Assembly (NCBI GenBank): GCA_030622125.1
Contig: JAUXGM010000043.1
Coordinates: forward strand, 1 to 15,420
Source of the DNA: a bacterium
GTDB lineage: Bacteria > AUK180
Length of the DNA stretch: 15,420 bases
Reading direction: 5' to 3'
Shown here one piece after another: positions 1 through 8,428 of the stretch. The notes under the pieces were generated by a model. It was not told where the DNA came from. It was given only the letters and a program-made list of their open reading frames with translations, and searched no databases. Made by a program: the position numbers and the translations under genes. The stretch's first letter is position 1, and each line of letters begins with the position of its first letter.

Positions 1-1
1 T

Positions 2-991
2 ACGCTTGGGGCTCCTCTTGATCCTATTACATTTAATTGGGTCAATAACAATACGAGATTGGAATTTAGAACTGTTAATTTGTACCTCTCTACACAGAGT
101 TATTTAATAAAGATATCAAAGAGTGCAAGGGATAGTATCGGAAACGGTATTTTTGGAAGTTATACCGGCGCAATCTGTAATGAATTCACAACAACCGATT
201 GGTATCAACCATGGGATCCGGGCGGAACAGGGATCTGGTATGATTATGGGAAACCTATTGGTTTTATTATAGAAAATGACGGTGGCGTAGGAAACTGGGA
301 TAACAGTAATCTGGGAAATATAACGACATCCGATTCCTTTACCGTGCTATTTGGTGATTGGATAGTTATGGCTTATGAAGAGGTTCTGCCTGCTGATGTA
401 AATGCAACGAATATTACATTTTCTCCGGCTGTGGATTTTACCATTACAACTACTGATAACATATATTATACACTTGTTCCGACTGCTCCGCTTACAGCCG
501 ATACCGACTATACGATATCCATTAATATGGGCAATATCATTGACACAAATAATAATTCTGGAGCCGATGGTTATTATCCGATGGGGATTGGCGTGGACGG
601 CAATGATAATGTTATGAGGGTCAAATTTAATACTCACACAACACAGACGGATGCACTTCATTACGGTGGTTACAGCTGGGTTGATTTCTATGAAGAGGTA
701 AGATTCTGGTTCAATACACCGAATACCGATAATGATTATTTAGACCATTCAACAATAAACTATGATACCATTTCTATTGATGGTAGAAATTTCTATATTG
801 AATTGGAGGACAGTATCCTTGATAAGAGAACCTATATAAAGATCAAAAGCGTGGATAATGAAAGTTTAAGATGGTATTGGGTCAATTTTAGTTATAAGAT
901 TGCGGATATCGATGGTTATACACTTGACGGAAATTGGAATAACCGACTCGAAGGTGATGACAGAGACGATTACAGTAAATATATAAATTAA
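2..991 (+). CDS. Secreted/surface protein with SbsA-like Ig modules, C-terminal fragment
   Basis: The frame is open from the window edge (position 2) to the TAA at 989-991, so the start lies upstream and only about 329 C-terminal residues are visible. The sequence is rich in Asn, Asp, Thr, Tyr and Gly with short alternating beta-like segments and almost no Cys, typical of extracellular beta-sandwich repeats. Two stretches resemble bacterial Ig-like SbsA (Big_5) modules: one around 410-570 (PLTADTDYTISINMG then an Asp/Asn-rich turn) and one around 740-960, ending in DIDGYTLDGNW, the usual 'D..G..LDG' close of that fold. No membrane anchor or sorting signal is evident at the C-terminus; it ends in an acidic tail. 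It probably acts outside the cell or on its surface. The Ig-module call is by motif only, and any catalytic or adhesive domain would be upstream. Confidence 0.6.
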   Translation, partial: TLGAPLDPITFNWVNNNTRLEFRTVNLYLSTQSYLIKISKSARDSIGNGIFGSYTGAICNEFTTTDWYQPWDPGGTGIWYDYGKPIGFIIENDGGVGNWDNSNLGNITTSDSFTVLFGDWIVMAYEEVLPADVNATNITFSPAVDFTITTTDNIYYTLVPTAPLTADTDYTISINMGNIIDTNNNSGADGYYPMGIGVDGNDNVMRVKFNTHTTQTDALHYGGYSWVDFYEEVRFWFNTPNTDNDYLDHSTINYDTISIDGRNFYIELEDSILDKRTYIKIKSVDNESLRWYWVNFSYKIADIDGYTLDGNWNNRLEGDDRDDYSKYIN

Positions 992-998
992 ATTTGAC

Positions 999-1027
999 TT
1001 GACTTTTTTTTTTAAAAAATGTATAAT
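999..1027 (+). promoter_or_regulatory. Sigma-70-type promoter for the outer-membrane barrel gene
   Basis: TTGACT (999-1004) and TATAAT (1022-1027) are separated by exactly 17 bp, predicting a start near 1034 and a short leader before the SD at 1041-1045. The spacer is mostly a run of ten T (1004-1013) followed by six A, so replication slippage there would change promoter spacing. Confidence 0.7.
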
Positions 1028-1050
1028 TAAATAACACATTGGAGGTGCTT

Positions 1051-2562
1051 ATGAAAAAGATGTTTTTCATTGCAATGGTAATGGTTATTGCCATTTTTGT
1101 TTTTGCTGATACAGGAGACCTTGGCGGTGCTTCCGTAGCAGTAAGAGATGCATGGAATGATGCTGAATTCTTGCCGGCAGCTGCGGCGTTCTATCCAGAT
1201 GAGATGGTCTTAAAATTGGATTTTGATTACGGTATGAACAATACCAAGTTTTCCAACTATTATTCCTATTATAATTCTACTGGAATGACAGCGGATTATA
1301 AATATGATAAAGCTGATAAGGTCAGTTTTATTTCCCCGGCATTAAAGGGGCGAATGAGAATGGGACCCTTGGCATTTTCACTGAAATTCAAATCACCGAT
1401 CGCCGGATATAAATCCACAGACGATACGGATAGCGATTACGATATGACAAATCCCGGTACCGATTGGTACAAAAAAAATGATGAATTTTCACTCAAGAAC
1501 GGATTTCCAATTGATCTGGGACTTAAGATCGGTTTTGCATTTTCGGAAATGATGGGAGTAGGTCTTAATTTCAATTTTAATAAACAAAATTATGTCCAAG
1601 AAGACACTTATTACAGAGAAGATGAAACCGGTGTTTTAGATGATGATACATACGGAAGCGAAATAAATTTAAGTGAGATACAATTCGGTTTAGGTGCAAT
1701 TTTTCATAAAGAAAAAATCGTCGGCGGATTATCCTTTCAAATGTCAAATCTAAAAGCAGATCAAAGAACCACAGTTGATAAATGGTGGAACGGATCAGCA
1801 ATTATTGATAATTGGACCGACGATAAAGATATGTATCCCATTACAAATATTAAATACAACGGTTTCAGAATAAACGGAATTTTGAGATATATGTCATCAG
1901 AAAATTTTACAGCGGGATTGGCATTTGTATATGATCATTTTACACCGGAAGTTGAGATGGAAACGAAAACTTATGATCCGTATGCCGTAATTGATGAAGG
2001 TTCAATAAATATTATCAATATTGCACCGGGTGTTTGGTATCATACAAAGAAATATGAATTTGCGTCCGATATTGTTTGTATGCTTCCTTCCGTAAAAATG
2101 GATATGTTGGACTATCCGTTAGGACCGGATAATCCGGCAGTAGTTGACTCTGATATGGAATTAAAAGCATTTATCTGGATATTCAGAGCAGGCGGTAGTG
2201 CTCAATTAACAGATAAATTAAAATTATCGTTCGGATATCAAAGAATGAATGTTAGTGGGACCGTAACTTCAAAAGATTACGATAATACCGGAGACCCTTT
2301 TGTTAATTATGAAGACGAAACAAAAATGTCAAATTTGATGGGTATATCAAATAATGCATTTTCTTTCAAAATGAATTATTCCTTATCCGAAGATATGTCC
2401 ATTGTTTACCGATTGAATGTCGGTACATACCTTGACGAAAATGATCCCGAATTTATCAAAGATCTTCTTCCTTATGTCGGATCTATGGGTAGTACTATCG
2501 GAAATATTGATGTTTCCAGAACAATGACACATAAGGTTGCATTTATATACTATTTTAAATAG
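1051..2562 (+). CDS. Outer-membrane beta-barrel protein, FadL/OmpP1-like
   Basis: A 503-residue predicted outer-membrane protein. The ATG at 1051 is chosen because GGAGG lies at 1041-1045 and a clear signal peptide follows (MKKMFFIAMVMVIAIFVFA, cleavage about residue 19-20); the frame could extend back to a TTG at 1039, but that would sit on the SD. After cleavage comes a Gly/Ala-rich segment (GDLGGASVAVRDAWNDAEF, then PAAAAFYP) resembling the N-terminal plug of FadL/OmpP1/TodX porins. The rest shows alternating amphipathic strands rich in Tyr, Phe, Asp and Asn and ends in VAFIYYFK, a plausible terminal barrel strand. FadL relatives pass hydrophobic molecules across the outer membrane, but the substrate here cannot be told. 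The gene is monocistronic, with its own promoter and a strong terminator. Confidence 0.65.
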   Translation: MKKMFFIAMVMVIAIFVFADTGDLGGASVAVRDAWNDAEFLPAAAAFYPDEMVLKLDFDYGMNNTKFSNYYSYYNSTGMTADYKYDKADKVSFISPALKGRMRMGPLAFSLKFKSPIAGYKSTDDTDSDYDMTNPGTDWYKKNDEFSLKNGFPIDLGLKIGFAFSEMMGVGLNFNFNKQNYVQEDTYYREDETGVLDDDTYGSEINLSEIQFGLGAIFHKEKIVGGLSFQMSNLKADQRTTVDKWWNGSAIIDNWTDDKDMYPITNIKYNGFRINGILRYMSSENFTAGLAFVYDHFTPEVEMETKTYDPYAVIDEGSINIINIAPGVWYHTKKYEFASDIVCMLPSVKMDMLDYPLGPDNPAVVDSDMELKAFIWIFRAGGSAQLTDKLKLSFGYQRMNVSGTVTSKDYDNTGDPFVNYEDETKMSNLMGISNNAFSFKMNYSLSEDMSIVYRLNVGTYLDENDPEFIKDLLPYVGSMGSTIGNIDVSRTMTHKVAFIYYFK

Positions 2563-2577
2563 GATATAGTTTTATTT

Positions 2578-2604
2578 AAGGGAGGGAAGTTCCCTCCCTT
2601 TTTT
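2578..2604 (+). terminator. Rho-independent terminator after the barrel gene
   Basis: GGGAGGG (2580-2586) pairs with CCCTCCC (2592-2598) across a five-base AAGTT loop, flanked by AA/TT that extend the stem, and is followed by six T (2599-2604). It lies 15 bp after the stop codon, isolating the barrel gene from the efflux operon downstream. Confidence 0.93.
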
Positions 2605-2662
2605 CATTATAAGATTTAGTATTTATTGTTTTTTTTAAAATTTTTTAGGACAGGAATGTTTT

Positions 2663-2690
2663 TTGCAAAACATTTTAAATATTCTATAAT
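2663..2690 (+). promoter_or_regulatory. Probable promoter of the tolC-like operon
   Basis: A perfect TATAAT (2685-2690) lies 16 bp after TTGCAA (2663-2668), just downstream of the terminator and 46 bp before the first gene of the operon. The -35 match is weaker than the -10. The same TTGCAA-16-TATAAT arrangement occurs before pta on the other strand. Confidence 0.55.
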
Positions 2691-2736
2691 CATTTTTAAA
2701 AATTAAATAAATAATATTTTGAAAAAGAGATAAAAT

Positions 2737-4014
2737 ATGGTACCATTAAATATGTTGCAGCGAATAATTATATTCCTACTTTTTTTATCGGTTTCAATTA
2801 ACGGAAGTGATTTACAAGGATATTTCGAAAATTACCTTGATTCTTGTAATACAATGAAACCCGTTAATTATGAGATCATTAAGAATAAATATGAAAGAAG
2901 AGTCATTATCTCGCAATCCTATCCGAAACTTATTTTCAATACAAATTTCTCAAAGTATTCAGGTGTTTACGATTTGAATTCAATTCAGGCGAAATATTTG
3001 AATTTTACATTTGATGTTGATGTAAATTTTGCGAAAAATCTTCGGGTTGAATTTTCCATATTGCAAAATCTCTACTCAGGTGAAAAGATATACGATTTGA
3101 AACGAATTAACAAGAAAAAATCCGGAATATTGAAATTGAAAAAAGAAAGAACAAAATTTGAAGGGCTTAAAACCTTTATTGAAAAATACAGTCGGCTGCT
3201 TATTATGAGAAATGAAATATCATTATTGAAGGTAAGATATTCCATTGCAAAGAACAAATGGTCAAAATTGAAAAACCGTATTATGAAAGGCGGTGATGAA
3301 TATTCTCTAAACGAAAAACAATTAAACAATTTGAAAAATCTCTATGAACTAAAAAAAAACGGGTTTATAAAAGAATATGATGAGTTTTTGAAGAAGACAA
3401 AAATGATTACACTTGACATAAGGGATATTGATTGGCAAGACAATATATTTAATTATAACGAAAATTTTTTAGACATTGATATTATCAAAAGAAATATCTC
3501 CCTTTTATACATACAAAAACGGTTGAATTCGGATAATTTTAAACCCACGATAGATCTTTTTTTTACTTACGGGTTACAGGATGACGATATGGAAACCCTG
3601 GATGACGGTTATACGGCAGGTATTGTTATCAATTGGAACATTTTTGACGGTTTCAAGGATAAATACAACAATAAAGTGCTTGATGTAAATATCAAAGAAA
3701 AAAATGAAACATTGAACAAATTGAGGAAAGAGAGTCGCCGAAACTTTGATTTTATAAGAAAACAAATTGATGTTTTAAATGATTACTATGAAAATGAGAG
3801 AATAATTATTAGTATATTGAAAGGGAAACTTGATAGAAAAGGACTTGATCTTGAAAAAGGAATTATAGGCAGAGATAAATTTTTACAAAGTAAGCGGGAT
3901 TATTTGGAAGAAAATGAGAAATTTTTAAAGTATTCCAGGGAATATATTTTAAATATTTATAATATGGCATTATTGTCAAATAATATTAAAGGTTTTTGGC
4001 GGGTGGTAAAATGA
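2737..4014 (+). CDS. TolC-like outer-membrane efflux protein
   Basis: A 425-residue protein of the outer-membrane efflux (OEP/TolC) type: a trimeric channel-tunnel that docks on an inner-membrane pump through a membrane-fusion protein. An N-terminal signal sequence is visible (hydrophobic IIIFLLFLSVS at residues 10-20). The body is two long Lys/Glu/Asn-rich helical stretches separated by short beta segments, the usual duplicated architecture. The segment GYTAGIVINWNIFDGFKDK (about residues 290-308) matches the family signature 'G..l.W.lFdGg'. The ATG at 2737 has only a weak SD (AGAG about 8 bp upstream); an ATG at 2752 is possible but has none. Its TGA (4012-4014) overlaps the next ATG (4011), so it is coupled to the fusion-protein gene. 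It is first in the operon. Confidence 0.82.
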   Translation: MVPLNMLQRIIIFLLFLSVSINGSDLQGYFENYLDSCNTMKPVNYEIIKNKYERRVIISQSYPKLIFNTNFSKYSGVYDLNSIQAKYLNFTFDVDVNFAKNLRVEFSILQNLYSGEKIYDLKRINKKKSGILKLKKERTKFEGLKTFIEKYSRLLIMRNEISLLKVRYSIAKNKWSKLKNRIMKGGDEYSLNEKQLNNLKNLYELKKNGFIKEYDEFLKKTKMITLDIRDIDWQDNIFNYNENFLDIDIIKRNISLLYIQKRLNSDNFKPTIDLFFTYGLQDDDMETLDDGYTAGIVINWNIFDGFKDKYNNKVLDVNIKEKNETLNKLRKESRRNFDFIRKQIDVLNDYYENERIIISILKGKLDRKGLDLEKGIIGRDKFLQSKRDYLEENEKFLKYSREYILNIYNMALLSNNIKGFWRVVK

Positions 4015-5090
4015 AAAAGATAATATATGTAATGATCTTTGCAGTGATTCTTGTTATAACCGGTGTTATTCTTTTTGGAAGAAAGGAATCGGTGATCTTT
4101 GGAAAAGTAAGATATGGGAATGTGTTTGATGATATCTCATTTTCCGGAAAGGTGAGATGTTCCATGCTGAAAAAATATTTTTTTCCGTTTAATCAAGGTG
4201 AGGTTATCGATATCCCAAAGATCGGTAAAAAAATAAAAAAAGGTGAAACTGTTTTGAATTTAAAATGCAACGAAATAGAAAACGGTTATAGTATGGCAAA
4301 AATTGAGTATGAAAGCAGCTTAAATAAATTAAACAATTTAAAAATAACATTTAAAGAGAAGTCCCGTCTTTACAAGGATAAGCTCATATCAAATGATGAT
4401 TACAATATCTTTAAGAATCAGTTCAAGATAGCAGAAAACGGTTTGAAATTAGCCAAATTAAAATTATCCAATTTTAATGATATGTATAATAAATTGAATC
4501 CCAAATCTCCATTTGAAGGTGAGGTACTGGACAGGAATAAAAACGACGGTGAAAATATTTATAAAGGAGAATATATTTTGGCTTTCGGTAACAGGAATAA
4601 TCTCTATATTGAGAGTTTTCTAAGTGAATATGACAGGCGAAGGATCGAGGTGGGGAACAATGTGGAAATATCATTTGATTATCTCGGTAATAAAAAATAT
4701 TCGGGCACAATTTCAGAAATTTCCTTTATTAAAAAAATACAAGATCTGAGAGAAAAATACAGGATCATAATAAAAGTAAATAATTCGGATAAAGACATCT
4801 TAATAGATTCCAATTGCAATGTCTATCTTATTATTAAAAAGTATGAAAATTATTACTATTTCCCTGAAGACGGTTTATTGGATGATGGTTCGAAAATTTT
4901 TTATTACGGAATAATCAAACATTATGCTTATAAAAGAGAAATTGACAATATTATCAATGTCAAGGGTTATATCCTGCTTAAGGAATGCGGATCCAAAAAT
5001 GTTATATTAAATATTTCGGATTTGAAAAAGTTTCCTAAAAAAATATTAATCAAGGAGAAAAAAAAGGTTGAAATTAAAGGATTACTTTGA
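4011..5090 (+). CDS. Periplasmic adaptor (membrane-fusion protein) of an efflux system
   Basis: A 359-residue HlyD/MacA-type adaptor linking an inner-membrane pump to the TolC-like channel. The ATG at 4011 follows GGGTGG (4001-4006) and opens a single N-terminal membrane anchor (MKKIIYVMIFAVILVITGVI). Then come the first half of a lipoyl/barrel-sandwich domain (GEVIDIPKIGKKIKKGETVL, about residues 64-83), a Lys/Leu-rich helical hairpin (about 95-160), the second lipoyl half starting SPFEGEVLDRNKNDGENI (about 165), and a beta-barrel (about 195-250). The C-terminal part beyond 260 is less typical. The 'G(x)V..i....G..V..G..l' lipoyl pattern is the main evidence. Its end overlaps the permease start by 23 bp, as expected of a MacA-MacB pair. 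Confidence 0.82.
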   Translation: MKKIIYVMIFAVILVITGVILFGRKESVIFGKVRYGNVFDDISFSGKVRCSMLKKYFFPFNQGEVIDIPKIGKKIKKGETVLNLKCNEIENGYSMAKIEYESSLNKLNNLKITFKEKSRLYKDKLISNDDYNIFKNQFKIAENGLKLAKLKLSNFNDMYNKLNPKSPFEGEVLDRNKNDGENIYKGEYILAFGNRNNLYIESFLSEYDRRRIEVGNNVEISFDYLGNKKYSGTISEISFIKKIQDLREKYRIIIKVNNSDKDILIDSNCNVYLIIKKYENYYYFPEDGLLDDGSKIFYYGIIKHYAYKREIDNIINVKGYILLKECGSKNVILNISDLKKFPKKILIKEKKKVEIKGLL

Positions 5091-6270
5091 ACAAAGTGTA
5101 GAAAATTTTTTTGCACATAAACTAAGAAGTTTTCTTATAATTTTAAGTATCATCATTGGTGTTAGCACCATCATTATTTTTACCTCTTTAAGCCAGGCTG
5201 CGCAAAAAAGAATTATGGCTTCCGTTTCAAAGATCGGTTCAAAACTCCTCTTTGTAGTTTCAGGGAAGATGAACTCATTTTCTCAATATGGCAGGAGCAA
5301 CATTAACCTAAATTGGGATACTTTTAATAAAGTAAATAAATTAAAAGAGGTTGAAGCCGTTGTTCCGCAAGTGGGAACATCTATGTGGGTAAAGTATAAA
5401 AATAAAAACATAAATACATATATCTTCGGTGTCAATTCCGACTTTCTTAAAGTCAGGGAATATAAAGTGTTAAAAGGTAACTTTTTTACTAAATACGACA
5501 GTGAGAGTGGAAGCAATTATTGTGTTATAGGTTATGATATTTATAAAAAATTGGGAAAGCAAAAAGACATTATCGGGAACGGTTTATATCTTGGAAAAAA
5601 CGGAATTTATTGCAGAATAGTAGGTGTGTTAAGTCCGAAAGGGCAAAACTTTGCAGTTAATCAGGATGAGAGGATCTATGTTCCCATAAAGTTTTTACAA
5701 AATGAAATAATAGGAAATAATGACATTTCTATTTTCTACATAAAAGTAAAAGATGAAAAATTAATTCCATTAGTAAAAAATAAGGTGGAAAAAATTCTTC
5801 AGAAAGAATATAAAAAGGATGCAGAAAATTTTACGGTTCAAAGTCAAGGAGAAATCCTCGGCACTATGAATTTTATTTCCGATACATTCACAATATTTAT
5901 ATTTATGATCGCTTTTATATCACTTGTTGTGGGCGGCATCGGTATAATGAATATTATGTTAATATCGGTTAATGAGAGAAGAAAAGAGATCGGGTTGAGA
6001 AAAGCGGTTGGGGCAAAATCCATTGAAATTCAGTTACAGTTTCTCATTGAAGCCGTACTCTTCACAACATCCGGGGGAATATTAGGTTTTTTGTTTTCTG
6101 TGCTTGTATTATTCATATTGCGGTTAATTACTTCCTGGCATTTTTATCTCTCCCCGTTTATAGTAGTATTATCGTGTTTTATCAGTTTGATCATCGGAGT
6201 AGTATTCGGTTTTTTCCCTGCGAAAAAAGCATCAAAGGTTACTCCTTCCGAAACATTGAGGGAATTATGA
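5068..6270 (+). CDS. MacB/FtsX-type ABC transporter permease
   Basis: A 400-residue inner-membrane permease of the MacB/LolC/FtsX class. These mechanotransmission proteins couple ATP hydrolysis in the cytoplasm to substrate movement in the periplasm. A first membrane helix (residues about 21-39) is followed by a periplasmic MacB-PCD-like domain (40-265) and three further helices (about 272-300, 325-350, 362-384). The signature after helix 2 is intact: NIMLISVNERRKEIGLRKAV then GAK, with PAKKASKVTPSETLREL at the C-terminus. The start is TTG at 5068, with AAGGAG at 5052-5057. In many Gram-negatives MacB carries a fused N-terminal ATPase; here that domain is absent and no Walker A motif is encoded elsewhere in the operon, so the ATPase must be supplied in trans. 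Confidence 0.9.
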   Translation: MKLKDYFEQSVENFFAHKLRSFLIILSIIIGVSTIIIFTSLSQAAQKRIMASVSKIGSKLLFVVSGKMNSFSQYGRSNINLNWDTFNKVNKLKEVEAVVPQVGTSMWVKYKNKNINTYIFGVNSDFLKVREYKVLKGNFFTKYDSESGSNYCVIGYDIYKKLGKQKDIIGNGLYLGKNGIYCRIVGVLSPKGQNFAVNQDERIYVPIKFLQNEIIGNNDISIFYIKVKDEKLIPLVKNKVEKILQKEYKKDAENFTVQSQGEILGTMNFISDTFTIFIFMIAFISLVVGGIGIMNIMLISVNERRKEIGLRKAVGAKSIEIQLQFLIEAVLFTTSGGILGFLFSVLVLFILRLITSWHFYLSPFIVVLSCFISLIIGVVFGFFPAKKASKVTPSETLREL

Positions 6271-7520
6271 TTTTAAAAATATTGCTTGAAAAAAAACATG
6301 TTATGAAAATGAATGCAAAAACCTTGCAAAAGTATTATTTAAGAAAGTTGAATAAAATAGTATGTTTTGCCTGTAAAAATTCCCCATATTATAATGAGTT
6401 GATCAATAAAACAAATATAAAAAAGATAAGATCACTTAAAGATTTTGGAAAAATACCTTTTTTAACCAAACAAATTATCAGAGAAAACTTTGAAAAGATA
6501 AGAGTACCCAAAATTAAGGGATACAAAGTGAGAAGCACTGGAAGTTCAGGTGAACCTCTTGAAATATATAAAAATAAAAATTCCATATACAGAACACTAT
6601 TAATGGGAAATCCTGTTTTCATAGCAAAGTATTTGAATTTGTCATTGAATAACATACTGCTGCTTCTTTTAAATGATGAACATTCCATAGAAAATATTTT
6701 GACAAATCCTTTGGATAAATTTTTAAAGGTACAAAAATTTCTCATTACTGTTGATAAAGATATTGAATATATCACAAAATTTATTTATGAAAAAAATATT
6801 GAATTTATCATTACATATCCTCATATGTTAAAAAATATTGCAAATGAAGCAAAAAACAAAAATATTAAATTCCCTAATTTAAAATTGGTATTGATCAGCG
6901 GTGAACTCATAACGGATAATTTTGTTCATAAGTATGAAGAATTTTTCAATTGCTTCATTATGAATTCATATATTTCCACCGAAGGAGGTTTAATGGCGGT
7001 TTTTCTTCCACAGGTAAACGGTATGAAGATAGTTTATGACAATGTTTATATTGAGACAATTGACGAGGAGGGAAAAAGCGTATTCAATAAAGAAGGGCGT
7101 ATAGTAATAACCGATCTGAATAATAAGGCTTTCCCGCTTATTCGCTATTCGGGTCTGAAAGATAAAGGTATCATTACCTTTGATAATAAGCAAAGACCCA
7201 TATTAAAAGTAATATTAGGTCGAGAAATGGATGAAATAGTAAATTCTGCTCAAAGGCATTTTTCCTCGTATATTTTTACGGATATTCTTGAATCGGTTCC
7301 TAATATCAATAAATTTCAGATTCATCAGTTAGACCATGACAGATTTAAAATACTTATTGAAGCCGGTAAAGATTTGGAAAACATTGATGAAATTCAAGGT
7401 GAAATAAAAATCCGGTTTGAAGAGGTTTTAAAGGAAAAAATTGAGCTTAAAATTGAACCGGTGGATGAAATTGAAACGGAAAATCAGATGTTTTATGTTG
7501 TAAAAAACCATTTTTTATGA
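6267..7520 (+). CDS. PaaK/CapK-like adenylate-forming enzyme
   Basis: A 417-residue member of the phenylacetate-CoA ligase/CapK branch of AMP-forming enzymes, which activate a carboxylic acid as an acyl-adenylate. The N-terminus has the family pattern CFACKNSPYYNELI (33-46). The nucleotide loop is STGSSGEPL (90-98), followed by SGELIT (211-216), YISTEGG (235-241, equivalent to the 'YG.TE' motif) and an ILGREMDEIV hinge (316-325). One motif is abnormal: the 'RY.tGD' stretch reads RYSGLKD (293-299), so the acidic residue that normally grips the ribose is displaced. The ATG at 6267 forms an ATGA overlap with the permease stop, with GAGGGA 3 bp before it. An ATG at 6303 is an alternative. The acid substrate is unknown. 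Confidence 0.75.
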   Translation: MILKILLEKKHVMKMNAKTLQKYYLRKLNKIVCFACKNSPYYNELINKTNIKKIRSLKDFGKIPFLTKQIIRENFEKIRVPKIKGYKVRSTGSSGEPLEIYKNKNSIYRTLLMGNPVFIAKYLNLSLNNILLLLLNDEHSIENILTNPLDKFLKVQKFLITVDKDIEYITKFIYEKNIEFIITYPHMLKNIANEAKNKNIKFPNLKLVLISGELITDNFVHKYEEFFNCFIMNSYISTEGGLMAVFLPQVNGMKIVYDNVYIETIDEEGKSVFNKEGRIVITDLNNKAFPLIRYSGLKDKGIITFDNKQRPILKVILGREMDEIVNSAQRHFSSYIFTDILESVPNINKFQIHQLDHDRFKILIEAGKDLENIDEIQGEIKIRFEEVLKEKIELKIEPVDEIETENQMFYVVKNHFL

Positions 7521-8428
7521 AAATAAGAAGAGCAAATATTGCTGATAATGAAAAACTCCTTGATCTGGAAATGACATTGAGTCAGGGAAATAAAATTTCA
7601 TTAAAATTTATGAAAAAGGATTTTTTTTATTTGAATGATTTTTTTGAAAATATATATTTTATTGTCGAAGAGAATGACAGAATTATAGGTTCCATAGGTC
7701 TTGGCATAAAATATTACAGATATACCGGTCAAAAAGTAAAAGCGGGGTATATTCACAGCTTGCGTATTGCAAAGGAATATCAAAAAAAAAATATTCGGGA
7801 ATTCATCATAGTTCACAAAGATTTTTTCAGAATGTTTAAAGAGGAGAATCTGGATTTTGTATATGCATTTATAAAAAGTGATAACGAAAAAGCGAAAAAT
7901 TTTGCCGTAAAACGACATTTTATTCCATTGTTTACCTTTGGCATTAATGTGATACCAACCATAAAAAAGGCAAAAAAAGAGATAATATTGAATATAAGAA
8001 CGATCGATTACAGAAATGAACAAATGGTTATTCCCGAAAATTTTTCATTTTTACAATATAATTCAACAATATATTCGGTAACGGATTATTCGAAGTATCT
8101 GAAAATATTTGCAGAAAAGGTGCCGTCATCATTATTGTTCCTGTCAAAGATCATATTCGGGAAATATACCGTTGAACAATTCGAAAAAAGAGGCAGACTG
8201 CTCTCATACGGAATACTGAATATTGTGGAATCAAAAAGTAAAAAAGAGATTAAAGAGATAATAAAATATGAAAAACAGAATTTTTATAATAAACAGATCA
8301 ATGTTATGGGGCTGGTAAACAGAACAAAATACAAGATTTCTAATCCCATTGTTCTTAAAAACACACTCTTTGTTCTTTTCAGGAACCAAAAATTTACAAA
8401 AGAGCAATTTGTTTCGGATGTCTTTTAA
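7517..8428 (+). CDS. GNAT-like acyltransferase with a novel C-terminal half
   Basis: A 303-residue protein, last gene of the operon, joined by an ATGA overlap (7517-7520) to the adenylate-forming enzyme. The first 145 residues follow a GNAT fold: MKIRRANIADNEKLLDLE (strand 1/helix 1), FIVEENDRIIGSIGLGI (48-64), YIHSLRIAKEYQKKNIREF (78-96, motif A) and DNEKAKNFAVKRHFIPL (122-138, motif B-like). The acetyl-CoA loop 'Q/R-x-x-G-x-G/A' reads QKKNIRE, so both Gly are lost and cofactor binding may be altered. Residues 150-303 resemble nothing I recognise; they are Lys/Ile/Phe-rich without obvious membrane helices. It may transfer the acid activated by its neighbour, but that is inference. Its end overlaps the convergent pyrF gene by 4 bp. 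Confidence 0.6.
   Translation: MKIRRANIADNEKLLDLEMTLSQGNKISLKFMKKDFFYLNDFFENIYFIVEENDRIIGSIGLGIKYYRYTGQKVKAGYIHSLRIAKEYQKKNIREFIIVHKDFFRMFKEENLDFVYAFIKSDNEKAKNFAVKRHFIPLFTFGINVIPTIKKAKKEIILNIRTIDYRNEQMVIPENFSFLQYNSTIYSVTDYSKYLKIFAEKVPSSLLFLSKIIFGKYTVEQFEKRGRLLSYGILNIVESKSKKEIKEIIKYEKQNFYNKQINVMGLVNRTKYKISNPIVLKNTLFVLFRNQKFTKEQFVSDVF

Noticed and set aside
347-661. Minus-strand frame of 104 codons inside the first gene
   Set aside because: It is antisense to the Ig-module protein; Cys/Ile/His-rich content and lack of an SD mark it as a shadow.
2587-2591. Riboswitch in the 2563-2736 interval
   Set aside because: The only strong structure is the terminator of the upstream gene; the remaining leader is A/T-rich without a conserved aptamer pattern.
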